DNA of 21,914 bases from Plakobranchus ocellatus (taxonomy: Eukaryota; Mollusca; Gastropoda; Plakobranchidae), in the NCBI GenBank assembly GCA_019648995.1, contig BLXT01003724.1, positions 355,773 through 377,686 of the forward strand, written 5' to 3'. Every line of letters starts with the position of its first letter. Positions within the stretch are counted from its first letter, which is position 1. The translations under genes were made by a program, and so were the position numbers. Below are positions 1 to 10,671 of this stretch, piece after piece. The notes beneath the pieces were generated by a model. It searched no databases. It saw nothing but the letters and a program-made list of their open reading frames with translations, and was not told where the DNA came from.

Positions 1-345
1 GAAAGAGAGAGAGAGAGAGGGAGAGAGAGAGAGAAAGAAATTGGGTGGAGGGGGGAAGCGAATGAGATAGAAAGTGAGTAAGATAGGATGTAACGGGGGA
101 AATAGAAAAAAGATTGAAAAGATATAGAGTGAGTGAATGGAATAGAAATGGGAGACACAGAAAAAAGGAGTCGAGGGATCGAGTGTGAGAAAGATTGACG
201 GTGGGAGAGAAGGAAAGAGACTGAGAATGACAGATTGAAAAGGAATGAGAGAGAAAGAGATAGTGTGAGAAAGAAAGACAGAAACGAGTTAGCGAGCGAA
301 TAAAAGCGAGAGACTAAGAAGGAGAGGATAGAGAGAAAAGAGAGA

Positions 346-389
<44 letters not shown>

Positions 390-412
390 GAGTGACTTGA
401 AAACTAGAGGGA
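1..412. repeat. GA-rich purine tract with (GA)n blocks
   Basis: The plus strand is almost all purine. Near-perfect (GA)n lies at about 1-40 and 340-387, joined by degenerate GA, GAAA and GGAG text with scattered T and C. This looks like an old expanded microsatellite that has decayed in the middle. It has no open frame of interest and starts at the window edge, so its full length is unknown. Confidence 0.9.
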
Positions 413-727
413 AGTAGTGTGTGTATCCGTCACTCTAAATTACTCTGCACCTTCTCACAGAGAACAGAAGGCAAAGCACTAAGGTACCATACACGTTCTC
501 TTCTCCCACAATCAGAAGATGCAGATGGGTTCCAAATCGAAATGGCTATAAACCGGAAAAAAATCCACATTTACGGTAGGGGGTAAATTGTGTGGCATAC
601 ATGACTGTTCTACTTTTGACTATTACTATTCACTTATTTTGTTATGTGTAGAAATAAAAATCTTGAGACCACCCCCTTTCCCTCCCCACTCCCCAAACTA
701 TACTTTTGCCTACCATACTATGTTCAA
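413..727. other. Non-coding spacer or intron, AT-rich
   Basis: I see no convincing gene. A pyrimidine-rich acceptor-like site ends at 460 and a weak GT follows at 484, which would frame only 23 bases. I do not call it. A poly-T run at about 728-740 marks the tail side of the SINE that follows. Confidence 0.5.
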
Positions 728-888
728 ATTTTTTTTTTTTCTGGGCGACATGCCGACCACAGCAAAGCGATCTCAGGGCCAGGACCTCGTCAAGCTAAGC
801 CATTGTTGGCGGGCTCGTACGCGAACCCTCAAAAAAGGTCCCTGCAGGCCTGAAGACGGGTTCAGTGTTTACACCCCGGAACCTTTAT
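728..888 (-). mobile_element. tRNA-derived SINE, old copy (S1)
   Basis: Aligned by eye to the intact copy at 11188-11347, the order of blocks is the same. These are the tail side (ccgaccacagcaaagc), the core GATCTCAGG, the TGGCGGGCTCG block holding the reversed B box, GGTCCCTGCAG, and a decayed A-box end. The B box is broken by a short insertion near 805-815, so internal pol III promotion is probably lost. No target-site duplication is clear. The 100-codon frame across it (588-890) is SINE read-through and not a gene. Confidence 0.72.
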
Positions 889-1179
889 AGCGTTGTTTGC
901 ATGTCTATTTCTACCACATTGATCTCTGAATTCGAAGATCAGAGAACGTAAATTTTAGGCTTTGCTTATTAAAAATTGCTGTTTGGCTGAAATATGTCAA
1001 TTATTAAAATAATGGCAGTATTACAAGATTATTTCAAAAATGCAAAAAATAAAAAAAGAAATAAAGTGAAATTGCGGAGAGAATGGCTTCTGCCGTGAAA
1101 ATCTCATCCCCCATTCTTTTTCATTATTTTAAAAATGTTTATCATCTATTGACGTTTTCATGTCGGTTTACCTTCGCAG
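889..1179. other. AT-rich putative intron sequence
   Basis: Nothing coding is visible. The last 30 bases, ending ttaccttcgcag, form a pyrimidine-rich 3' splice site for the exon that starts at 1180. Confidence 0.5.
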
Positions 1180-1245
1180 ATTCTGGAGGATTTGGCAGGT
1201 CCCAACATACAGCGCCATGCAGATGCTCTTACTTCATACTATCAG
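1180..1245 (+). CDS. Candidate internal exon of an unrecognised protein-coding gene
   Basis: This is a 66-base segment (22 codons) bounded by a good acceptor (ttaccttcgcag before 1180) and an excellent donor (CAG|gtaaga after 1245). All three frames are open. Phase 0 gives the most protein-like text, starting ILEDLA and ending GPNIQRHADALTSYYQ, a mixed polar and aliphatic segment that could be helical. The exon length is a multiple of three and enters and leaves in phase 0. It is proposed as the first visible exon of a plus-strand gene continued at 2073-2118 and 10946-11028. Upstream exons and the start codon must lie before the window or go unseen. I cannot name the family. Confidence 0.5.
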
Positions 1246-2065
1246 GTAAGACATGTATTATATTGCTTAGAGACCTATAAAAAAAAAAAGCTTTTTTTGA
1301 CACTGATGAAGTCGTATAGGCGAAACTTTTGGATGTTTTATTGTAAAATTTATTAATTTTGTGAGTACTGTTTAGTTTGAAATACAATATTTAGTTGGCA
1401 GCTGTCTCCTTTCTTTTTACTTTATATATCAATTCAGTTGACATTGCATCCTTTGGATCCTAGATTTTATATTGTTTGTAGTGTTTCCTGAGTGGTGATC
1501 TTGCCTATTTTTAAGTCTGTTATTAGAGACCTATACACATCCTACTCAATTGATATGAATATGTTGTAAAAGTAGGTTTTTTTCTTAAAGGACATTGTTT
1601 TTTCTGCTGAAGAAACTGAAATAAATTAAGGATGTAGCCAGTTCCCCATTTCTTCCCAATAACTGTCGTTTTAAGAATAAAAAGTCATAATAATTATTAT
1701 AAGAAAATTGATTTCTTTTTCCACCGCGCAGAGGGATTTTAGATTTTTATAAACTAACTTTTGGGCACTTCAGTGTGTGTGTGTGTTTTTTCCTGGTATT
1801 CCAGGAACTTTTTTCCGGAGATTGTGCTGTGTAATCTATAAAATGGAGCTTTTTTTTTTTTTTATAGAAAATCATCATGTTGCCGAGTTGAAGTTGTCTA
1901 TTAGTGTTAGGGAGCACTTATAGTTAAAAAATCAAGTGTTCATATAACAAAACCTTATGAAGGAAAGTCACCTCTTGGTTCATTTTATAAATAGCCATTG
2001 TACTAAAGAGGCAATAAGGGTTATTTTGAAACTCAATACACGTTATTGTTTTCTCCAATCCTCAG
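1246..2065. other. Putative intron 1
   Basis: AT-rich sequence with a short (TG)n near 1772-1783 and a poly-T run at about 1851-1863. It begins with gtaaga and ends with a long pyrimidine stretch (tgttttctccaatcctcag), as expected for an intron of about 0.8 kb. Nothing else is visible inside it. Confidence 0.4.
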
Positions 2066-2072
2066 ACAACAG

Positions 2073-2118
2073 CCAACCTATGCGGAGTTCCTTCCACATC
2101 TCAGCAGTCTCTCTATAG
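2073..2118 (+). CDS. Candidate second exon (inner acceptor), same gene
   Basis: A strong pyrimidine tract leads to two possible acceptors seven bases apart, AG at 2064-2065 and AG at 2071-2072. The inner one gives a 46-base exon that continues phase 0 from the previous exon as PTYAEFLPHLSSLSI plus one base. It ends at a moderate donor (ATAG|gtatta). The outer acceptor gives 53 bases and the less convincing text TTANLCGVPSTSQQSLY. With the inner form the leftover G joins AA of the exon at 10946 to make Glu, keeping one frame to a stop. The fit of three independent phases is the main support, since the exon itself is short. Confidence 0.35.
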
Positions 2119-4721
2119 GTATTAGGAACTAATCTCATGTGAGGAAAAGATCTCAACTGACAATAATACTGTCCTTCTATTTTCTTTCATTACATACGTA
2201 GTGACAGCTCTCTTTTTTATCCATTTTGCTTTCTTTCTCTCTCCCTCTCCCTCTTTTTTCTACCCTCGCAAATTTCTCTGTCTCTCTGCTTCGATTTACC
2301 TCCTGAAAAAAATCTACTTTTCTGGCATGATGCATTGAGTCGAAAATCTTTGAAAAACTAGACATCGTAAATCTTCTTTCGGTGAAACCATGGAAAAATA
2401 TTATCTCTAATATGCCTATATGGCACGTTCATAAATAATCGGTGGCTTTTTGCTTTTGTTAATTTGTACCTAATTTACAGAAAAATTTGATAGGTACTAT
2501 ACTCACTACTTCAAATGTGACATGGTAAATCAGGGCCAACATATTCTGCCATTTTGCCCTTTCTCAGATGCTCTCAGGTTCAAGGCATTTATATCACCCG
2601 GTTCTTTTATCCATCGTCGTTTCCGATAACCTTTTCTTCCTTGCTTTTGCATTTTTAGGTCTACTAACTATTCAAATTCTTTATGTAAACAATCAATGGA
2701 CAATCCTCTGACGATCTAGAATGCTCATTTATGATAAAAATTGAAATGATGCTTATAGGAAATATGCATGAGAATGCTGTGAAGGCAAGTGTACATACTG
2801 TAAAATTGCTACATGTATTAGTGTAAAGTTTTCAGAATTGTCTATTTGCATTAAGACAGACTTTTCTCTACTTTTATAGGTTTTTTTTTTTTTTTTACTA
2901 TATTTTATTAGAATTTCGATAATGCGATTGATTTCTAGTGTGCACTAAAGCAAATTAAATTGTGTGCATATGTGAATTTCATCATATCCTTTACTATTTC
3001 CATTCTCACTAGTATGCGATTGTATTTAAATCATCAAAGAACATTAAAAAAATCATTACACTCGTTTCTGGAAATTTGACTGGTTTTGCAGCAACATGAT
3101 GGTGTTTTTTTATGTGTGTATGTATGTGACTTGGATTTTTTTGTTGTTGTTCCTTGAGTCTCTATATTTCAAAACATGGCAAATAATTTTTTTTAAAACA
3201 GGAAATAAACCAAAAATTTTATGGCTTGGGGAGTTTCTCGATGAAAGAACACACACACACATACACAAAACGAAATGAAATTGGAATACGACTGATTGCA
3301 AAATAAAAGTGCTGAAATCTATTGCGAACTTATACAAATTAAAGTATGAATTTATGGATTAACCGTAACAGATAGATGACTAATTAGGCCTTGGAAGAAA
3401 ACATGTTATGAGTATAATTATGAAAAGATGAATTCAATAGGAGTGAAAAAGTTTGAATCATTGAGAGTTGTGGGCCTTTTCCTAATGTGCTAGATTTTAC
3501 GTTTTTAACATAAAAAGTTATTTTTGGACCCTTCATAACGGGCGAAACAAAGAGAAGAGCATTTTTAATCATTATTTTGATACTTAGTAAATCAACAGAA
3601 ACTTTTAACACATTTGCCACAACAGCTTTTCTTTCCAACAGTTATCCTTCTTGAGAGAAAAAAATTCAGAGAATTCAATGCAATTGACTATTTTATGAAA
3701 GGAAAAAAAAGTCTTGTAGCATGAAGCGAAGTACAAAATTCATAGTATTTAAAATGAGTACCATTATTTGCCCTCACATGTGTCCATTGAACTGTAGATT
3801 TTAATAAAGACAGGATCGAAATGTTAGAGAAAATTACTTCCATTGTTGATCAAATTTATGTATAAAATGACACACTACTTAATAAATTAGCATTATTTTA
3901 ACATGTCCATTGTAACCAGCTTGTTTTAGATCATATTTGAATGAACATCCATCTCGTTTTTAGTAAGAACAAAGGTACGATTTACAGGTCAAGACATATT
4001 TTGTGATCTTGCATTTTTAGTTGGACGTAAAAAAACAAAATGAAATTTACAAGTTACAAGCTATAAATGAAAATAGAACTTTAAGAAGAAAAAAAAAACA
4101 GGACCACAATGATGTTACTTATTATTTATTTCACTCCTACACGAACTCACACAAACATCCGAGCCTAAAAAAAAACAGAACACAAATAACATAAATAACA
4201 AAGTTGACAAAATCAAATAAAAGACCTGGACAATATTTATAGCGCAAAAGAATTGTGAGACTGGAATTTTCAATGTTACTTGATAGAAGAAGCACCAAGA
4301 AATAAGGTTAAAAACTGGAACGTTTGATCTTTGAAAAAAACTATTGCACAGCACATTTTATTGAAGGTAAGAATTTCGTAGATATGCATTATCTTGTATT
4401 TTATGTACTACTGCTGCCACAAAGAAAGTGACTCCAAATGGAAAAGAAACAGAATGTTTTTCTTTCCCACAAGAGAAATACCAAAATGTCGTTATATCAA
4501 TAATTCCGAGTCATCTCTTTTCATCTCCACGTCATAAAAAAACAAAATATTTAGTTGTTGCTTTTTTTTTTCAATATCATAATCTGATGAGCAAAATACT
4601 TGTGAAATAAAATTACAAAATTATAAATGTAATGAATTTTATTTCAAATAATGTTGATTTACCTTTTTTCTTTTTAATCATCACTTGTACCATAGTCCTA
4701 ACTATGCATGTCTTAGAAATC
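2119..4721. other. Long AT-rich non-coding stretch (putative intron)
   Basis: No gene is seen. It contains a pyrimidine-rich patch at about 2224-2290, which on the minus strand yields a charged Arg/Glu/Lys-rich frame best read as repeat-derived. There is a 47-codon open segment after an acceptor-like site at 2567 (MLSGSRHLYHPV...), judged chance. Poly-T lies at about 2880-2896 and a short (CA)n at 3248-3262. Otherwise it is featureless A/T-rich sequence. Confidence 0.5.
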
Positions 4722-4845
4722 ATGTCGGATTAAAGTCCGGCCACTACTCTGTGATCTCAGGCTTTTTGTCTTATTTTGGGCTCTGCGCGATTATTTAAAG
4801 GTCTTAGGATGATTTTGTTAGCCGCTGCCCCATCCACAATCCAAG
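4722..4845 (-). mobile_element. tRNA-derived SINE, very old copy (S2)
   Basis: The tail-side block agtccggccactactctg followed by TGATCTCAGGCTTTT matches the intact copy almost base for base over the core. The rest (gggctctgcgcg ... ggtcttagg ... gccgctgcccc) is recognisable only in outline, and the tRNA-like head is shortened and decayed. Boundaries are approximate. It faces copy S3, which begins less than 200 bases away in the opposite orientation. Confidence 0.55.
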
Positions 4846-5027
4846 ATGCCAGTGAATAAATACGTTACTATTCTCATCCGAATAACGCTAAACCGTTTCC
4901 CTTGTTTGAAGTTTTATCAATTTCTGGCCTTTATTATATGTAGCTTGAGATACACATACAGAAAAGTAAAGCTCAGATGTAATCTGCCAGTCCTCATCAT
5001 CACCACAGCGTGGCATGCGCGAGTTAT

Positions 5028-5190
5028 TAGGGGAATGTTTGGGCCAAAGATACTGCAGTGGTAAGCGAACTCGCCCTGAACCTCTATCGCAAACCATTCT
5101 ATCACAGGTTTGAGCCCGATACCTTCGCCTGCCCAGACGATGGTAAAAATCCTGAGATAAATTGGTAGTGGACAGATCATAAGTTACACC
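5028..5190 (+). mobile_element. tRNA-derived SINE, old full-length copy (S3)
   Basis: The head has an A-box-like TGCAGTGGTAAG at about 5054-5065 and a B box GGTTTGAGCCC at 5107-5117. Downstream TCCTGAGAT and AGTGGACAGATCATAAG match the core and tail of the family. Point changes are spread throughout, so the copy is old. The 129- and 87-codon minus-strand frames across this place are read-through of the SINE and not genes. Confidence 0.7.
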
Positions 5191-6779
5191 ATGAAAGAAG
5201 ATCGCATCCTGAGTATCGAAATCAGCGCTAGCCTTTCCACCACCAAATGTTCCCTTGCATGAGACCATGTTCTCCATTCTGAAGTTTATTTTCGATAGGC
5301 GAAAAGAAAACGAAAATGGAAATTAAAGGAAAAAATATTTTTAAAAGTACATAAAATAACAGTGTTTTAAGCAAGCTTATTTTAAAATTGACGTGTTGAG
5401 TGAATTTGAGATAACTTTCAAAATTGAAACGAATCATAAGCCAAGTGCGATTATAAGTCTTGGAGGCAAAACCTTCAGAAAATTACAGTAAGCGAGTAAA
5501 TTTAAAAAAAGAAACTACTCTAAAAAGTAATTCTCAAAATGTAAAAAGAGATTGTCCAACGCTTACAAAGACTTGCAATGAACGATTAATGAAATACAAA
5601 CAAGATTAATATTTTACTCTTGGTCTCAATCGGGATGGAAGCTCATAACTAGCACAGCCACGAATCCCGTCTTGTGTTTTTATGAAACCAAATTTAATAT
5701 TGATTAAAAAAAACCCTTCAAATTTAGAACTCAGCTTTTCCCCCTAAAAACCGCTCTCGCACAGCACAAGAAAAAATCTGTGGAGTTAGATCACGAGCTG
5801 TATAAATCACATTAGCTATCTCTATATTAAACTTTTAATAATGTACATATCTAAATGTTACATCTTCTAGATATCGTTGCAAATAGATTCTCTGTCTATA
5901 TAAATTTAACCATTTTGCGGTTTTTGTGCACTGGGCTTTGGTTCTTATTCATTACCGATAGACATGAACCAAAAAAAACCCCCATTTTATTTTATGTACA
6001 TTCTTCCTCCATCCACATGTTGTTTAGATAACGTGTCTCTTCTCCTTCCTAATTTGATATTACTATCTAGCAGCCATCACATAAATTTTATGCCAAAGGA
6101 GAAGATTTTTTTGGATGTACAAAATGATTGTCATCAATCGCACTAGTTATAGCTTCCCTTTTGAGATTTTCGAAAAAAAAAACCCCGATAGGATTAAGTT
6201 ATGCTGAATCGAAGTAGCCTGAAGTGGTATAGGCTTCCAATTGATGATCAAGAGGAAGTATAGCTTATTAGAACATTGAAATAAATATTCCTACCTTTTG
6301 AGTCCAGCCATTCATGTAAGGTTCGCTTAAAAATTAAATTTAGCGCGGACTTCGCTCTTGGCTTTTAGCTATTCTTTTTAAACTTAATGATACTTATTAT
6401 TAAGCGATCTCTGGCGATATTCATTCTGTTTTGATCAACTTAGTACCATTACTATCATTATAATCACTAAGGAACAGCCATAAGTAAATGCATAACCCTT
6501 GATTTTCTTTCAGATGATCTCAATTCTGTTTACAGATGCTGTTATTCTTTGAAAATTATTTTTGAATGAAGTACACGAATGTTAGGTAAAACGTGAGAGA
6601 ACTTTGTTTTCATTTCTTTTCAATCAATGAATCAGAGTTATTGTACAGTTTAAAATAACGCCCTGTATATTGCAGCATTCTAATTATGTTTACTTTAAAA
6701 CAGATATCACATTGTGAACATGTTCTATAAATATGTAGAGCTGAGCCAAGATAGTAAAGGCCAACATTTCCTTAGCAAT
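5191..6779. other. AT-rich non-coding stretch
   Basis: I see no gene, RNA gene or repeat longer than short homopolymers. An acceptor-like cttgattttctttcag near 6513 is followed by stops in every frame before any reasonable donor, so it is not called. Confidence 0.5.
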
Positions 6780-6901
6780 TTGGTTCGACAGGTGGATAAT
6801 AAATGGAAGTAGTTCAGCCGTGATTAGTCTGTGAGTATTCAGGGGGTTGGAGGTTACCTGTAAGTGTATCAGGCGCTATATCTCCCACATGTTTCTTGTA
6901 G

Positions 6902-6969
6902 GCACCTGAGCTTACCAAGATGGCCTTGGGGAGGCATAATATAAGTACTCAGCCTCGGAACTCTCACAG
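6902..6969 (+). CDS. Weak exon candidate, unknown product
   Basis: It lies in a patch (about 6830-7110) visibly richer in G+C than its surroundings. A pyrimidine-rich acceptor (ctcccacatgtttcttgtag) leads into an open frame beginning APELTKMALGRHNIS and a donor-like CACAG|gtgggc ends it at 6969. Without splicing the frame runs on to a TGA near 7064 and includes DTDLYGSWGHLRHQAKSF. If entered in the phase left by the exon at 2073-2118 it would hit a stop at once, so it does not belong to that chain as drawn. A decayed mobile element or retro-copy is an equal alternative. No family is recognised. Confidence 0.15.
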
Positions 6970-7064
6970 GTGGGCCAAAGCAAAAATTGAACATTTGAGT
7001 TGTTTTGACACAGACTTATATGGTTCCTGGGGGCACTTAAGGCATCAGGCAAAGAGTTTCTGAA

Positions 7065-9321
7065 AAAGTGCGCAACGTCTCCTTGGGACAAAGCTTATCG
7101 GGCTCCTGTTTTATTGTACGCCTAAGTTAAAAAAGCTTTAACTTTGGGTGAGAAATTGGGAAGATGTTATAAATGTGTTCTCAATGTTTGAAACGGGTTT
7201 ATCGCTTTCCAAATGCACAAGGGGTACTTTCACTGTATCAGTTTCACTGTATTCATGGCTTGTGAAGCTGACATTAAGCTAAAAAAAAATGATCGCCCCT
7301 GGTTTCAAATTGAATGTTTTCACCGATGAAATTTGTAGTTTAAGAAAAAGGATAGGAGCATGGTTTTACTAGATCTGCATGAATGTAAAGCCGTCTTGGA
7401 GATACTTGACAAAACTAATATGTGAAGAAGAAGGACACGTCTCTAGAGTATGACATTTTTCACTGTGTAGAACTTAGCGCGTTGCAAAACTGACCTGCAT
7501 TTTAAAAACTATTAGAATTTTGAATTGTACCTCCATAAAGGTGACATATTTACGACACATTCCTTGCCTTTGGAATTTTCCTTCATCTTCCTTTTTGCAC
7601 GAGATAATAAGCACATTTGATAACCAGCCATAAAATCTTAAATAAAGCTTGATAAAAGGAAGGCAAGAAATAGTTCCTGTCTACGATAAACCTTAAACTT
7701 ATACACAGTATCTCAGCGAAAGCAAATTAAAAATAGATTTTAAGTCATAAGAATTACACTTCCAGACATGTTTTAAAATCACCTTCACGCTATTTTAGAG
7801 TGAGTCCAATATTTTTGTTGGCATCTGCTATGCTAAGGGTAATTTATCTAGATGCTTTGTTAGCTCAAGGAGAAAAGGGAAAATACCAAGGAGAGAAAGG
7901 TAACTCTATTTAATTTTTCAGGATTTTGACCCAGGATGTAAAGAATATTTTTTTAACAAGCTAGAGAGTTATCTAACATTGCAATCACCAGCGTGTCAGG
8001 AGTATATATTTTGCCTCAAGTTCACAAATTTACAACGCGTCTTCAAATCAATCAGATCTCACATTATGTAGACAGAGCATTCTGTAGACGAAGCTTTATA
8101 CAGTGTCAAGCATTATCACGTCGCTGCAATGACACGAGTATTTAGGGAAATTTTTTTGAAAATGTTTAAATTCATAAGTTAATTAATCACCATAAGATAA
8201 TTATGTGTTATAAATCCGTAGTCAGTGAGAGGATATCGGTAGAAAAGGCTTTGCTCGAAGGGGAGAGAGAGTACCCCTGATTTGTGGAGAAGTTTAAAGA
8301 GGTAGATGAGAGAGTTATTGGATTTCCCGGGGACATTGAAGAGCAGGGAAAATAGCCGGTTTTAATAAGGAATTCGCCTGAAATTGATATTTCTATTCCT
8401 TCTTAAGATTTAGGAAAGTAACTATGAAGAGAGTTTCAGCTTAAAATTTTCACTTTTTTTTTTTTTTTTTTTTGACTTTCTTTCTATCTGCAGTTTTAGA
8501 AATTTGTTTAAAAAATGATATCGACAGTACAATTTTCATAACTATTTCATAGACTATTTTAAATAGAGCAATTTTAGAGAATGAGCACTTCATCCGATAA
8601 CACAATTTCGACACAAGTCTGTGACTATTTTTAAGAAAGGAATTATTAAAGAATGAATGCTTGAGTGGCTAAGAGAACCTCGAACGTAGTCTATGTCTAT
8701 CTACAGTGTAAGGGAATGAATACGTGAGCGGCGTCAGTTGTAACTGCTAAAGTTCGCACGTGTCGTGTTGATAGCGCCCACATTCAATGGCTTGTGATGC
8801 CAAAAGTGAGTACATTTTATAAGAAGCACGAAGAGATAAGGTTTAGCGTTATCGGGAAATTGAAGGAGAAGAGAGAGAAAAACATTTAGAGGTGAGATTT
8901 TATTATTGCCAATCTCTTGTGAGATAAGTTAAAGATAGTTCAACGTATGCGTGGGTAGGTACGTGATCGGTAACAACATTATTTTCTTTTATCCCAGAAG
9001 AGCTTTTTTTTGGTTATGTCAACAAATTTGCCTGCGTTGAAAAAATGTTTCTGAGTTTTTAGAATGTTTTTTTCTCTCTTACCTAACACGTTATCTTACA
9101 ATCTTAGTTTTTTCTTCTATTTTCAAGTGAGTCATCAATCTCTTATGATTTGTCCCTGACCAATGATCGCAGTCCTCAGAAAAATCCCATAACTTCAATT
9201 ATTACTCAAAAAAGACACTTTTATTTTAGAAAATCGAATATCAAAAGCTCTGTAGTGTGATGGTCCCAGTAAAGGACTATTATTCGATTTAATTGAGTTA
9301 TCTTTTTTATTTATCCTGCAG
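7065..9321. other. Non-coding stretch with scattered short open segments
   Basis: No gene is assigned. A 49-codon open segment follows an acceptor (taatttttcag) at 7921 and ends at TAG 8069-8071. It has no sensible donor and is taken as chance. A poly-T run of 20 bases lies at 8454-8473. A patch at about 8690-8800 is somewhat richer in G+C but all acceptor and donor pairings there hit stops. Confidence 0.45.
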
Positions 9322-9354
9322 TATTGTTCTAAATTGCTCGTGTGTTATTACTAG
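9322..9354 (+). CDS. Candidate 33-base microexon or decoy exon
   Basis: Both splice sites are strong for their size: acceptor tcttttttatttatcctgcag and donor CTAG|gtgagt. The 33-base length would not shift a frame. Read in phase 0 it ends exactly on TAG. Read in the phase left by the exon at 2073-2118 it meets TAA after three codons. Only the third option (IVLNCSCVIT) is open. If it belongs to the proposed gene, including it would introduce a stop, as in a poison exon. It may equally be a pair of unused sites. Confidence 0.22.
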   Translation, partial: YCSKLLVCYY

Positions 9355-10123
9355 GTGAGTACACAGAGAATAGTTTGTAACAGCAAAATCATTTATGTTA
9401 AAGTTTTCAAAGGAATTAAGATTTTTTTCCTTAGCAAAATTAACAAGATAAATAAGTTATTCGTGGTGCCTTAATTTCAGCAACCAAAAGTCTCCTTTGT
9501 TTCTCTGCAAATACAGATTTTTTAATGATTCGTTAAGGTCTAGAAAATAAATTTTTTTTCAAATTATAACGGAAAATAAACCGTGTTATTAATACAGGAG
9601 AGTCCATTTCTACTTTTTCTCTATAACTGCATTTTTATGTACTATAGAAAGGAAAAGAATAGTCACTCCAATTGACATCTTATTCACTTCAAGCGAAAGC
9701 AATCCTTTATTCTTAATTTTTTTTTTTTTTTACAAATGCACGCCGTCGCTTTGAATCTGCTATGAGATATGAAAAGAATGATTGCATAGGTAGGAACGAA
9801 GGTCGACTTGATCTAACTTATAAATAATCTAAACGATGAATATATTTGAATAAAAACTGTACTCAGTAATGGAAGGATAAAAATAAAGGTAATGGAAGTA
9901 TTTCCGAAACGAAGGACTTTTGCTGAGAATAGAAGATGCCAATAAAGAACCTCAACTGTTCTTGCTCGGATATCTCTCGGCTACGGAGGCGGTATGATGT
10001 TTATGTTTGTACCTGGCCGCTGAAATTTGCTGTGAAAACGTTCGTCCCGACAGGCCAGGGAGTGAATGGCATTCCTTAGTGCTCAGAGATAAGAAGTGTG
10101 GGTATCTCCGATAGTTAGTGCAG
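9355..10123. other. Non-coding AT-rich sequence
   Basis: Poly-T at about 9717-9731. A minus-strand frame of 127 codons covers 9952-10335. It is the longest frame in the window not made by a microsatellite, but its text is Ser/Leu/Phe-rich with no domain I recognise, so I do not call it as a gene. Confidence 0.4.
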
Positions 10124-10258
10124 ATGGACAGGATCCAACACGAAATACTCATGGGATTTGAGGAGTGCAATATTAATGGTAGAACTTTTAAAGAGAAGGC
10201 TGATGGTAAAAATAATATAGTTTTTGTTAAGAACACGACAAAAGACAACAGCATGTGA
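10124..10258 (+). pseudogene. Possible decayed LINE reverse-transcriptase fragment
   Basis: A 44-codon frame holds the text HEILMGFEECNINGRTF followed by NNIVFV about eight residues later. In many invertebrate LINE reverse transcriptases the palm domain reads roughly 'G-I-x-I-N/G-G-R-x-I-N-N-L-R-Y-A-D-D-I-V-x-V', so the spacing and the INGR and IVFV pieces are suggestive. The catalytic Tyr-Ala-Asp-Asp itself is absent here (GKNN in that place), and I cannot extend the match to either side. If correct it is a dead scrap inside an intron. Chance resemblance is a serious alternative. Confidence 0.15.
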
Positions 10259-10386
10259 TGGAAGGAAAAATGTCTATCTAATTCAGATTTTAAAAATGTT
10301 TGAATGAATAATGAAATAACGGCACTAGGGAACAACCAGATTATTAAAGAGAGAAAAGAAAATCTAGACTACTTCTATAGCGAACG

Positions 10387-10402
10387 ACAACAACAACAAC
10401 AA
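10387..10402. repeat. Short (CAA)n tract
   Basis: Five consecutive CAA units. A similar short (CAA)n lies at about 14013-14026. Both are ordinary short microsatellites. Confidence 0.8.
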
Positions 10403-10671
10403 AATCTCCTACAGGATTCAGAACATAAAATGCATAAATGGTTAGTTATTAGGTTGATAGATAAAAAACCATGCAACTATAAGAAGGGACTAATTTATGG
10501 CAAAACATCTTAAAAATTGTCACATGTCAGAAGATTAAAAGGTGTGAAAAATAAAAACAAGAAGAAAATCATATCTATCTAGACACAATCATTATTATGC
10601 TATCTTGCACACTTTAACCGAGATAACTTTTCTTTGACCCACCAGCCATAAAGCTATAATTATGCTAGATT

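Noticed and set aside
461..483. 23-base segment between a strong acceptor and a GT
   Set aside because: Too short, with a poor donor, and no coherent frame to the exon at 1180.
2568..2712. Hydrophobic open segment after an acceptor, resembling a membrane helix
   Set aside because: The hydrophobic text follows from T-rich sequence. The donor is weak and there is no family match.
4888..5277. 129-codon minus-strand frame
   Set aside because: It runs through SINE copy S3 in reverse. The apparent protein is SINE text.
7200..7490. Frame text (KLNVFTDEICSLRKRIGAW) vaguely like hAT/ZBED transposase
   Set aside because: The match is a loose pattern from memory, is broken by stops on both sides and has no zinc finger or catalytic residues nearby.
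7864..7899. 36-base purine-rich segment with AG and gtaact at its ends
   Set aside because: Its Lys/Glu-rich text follows from GA-rich sequence, and the next acceptor would leave an intron of only 22 bases.
7922..8071. 49-codon open segment after a good acceptor
   Set aside because: No donor, and no poly(A) signal was identified close to the stop. The length is expected by chance at this base composition.
9952..10335. 127-codon minus-strand frame, longest not caused by a microsatellite
   Set aside because: Hydrophobic and Ser-rich text without a recognisable motif. It overlaps a plus-strand candidate and fits chance in AT-rich DNA.
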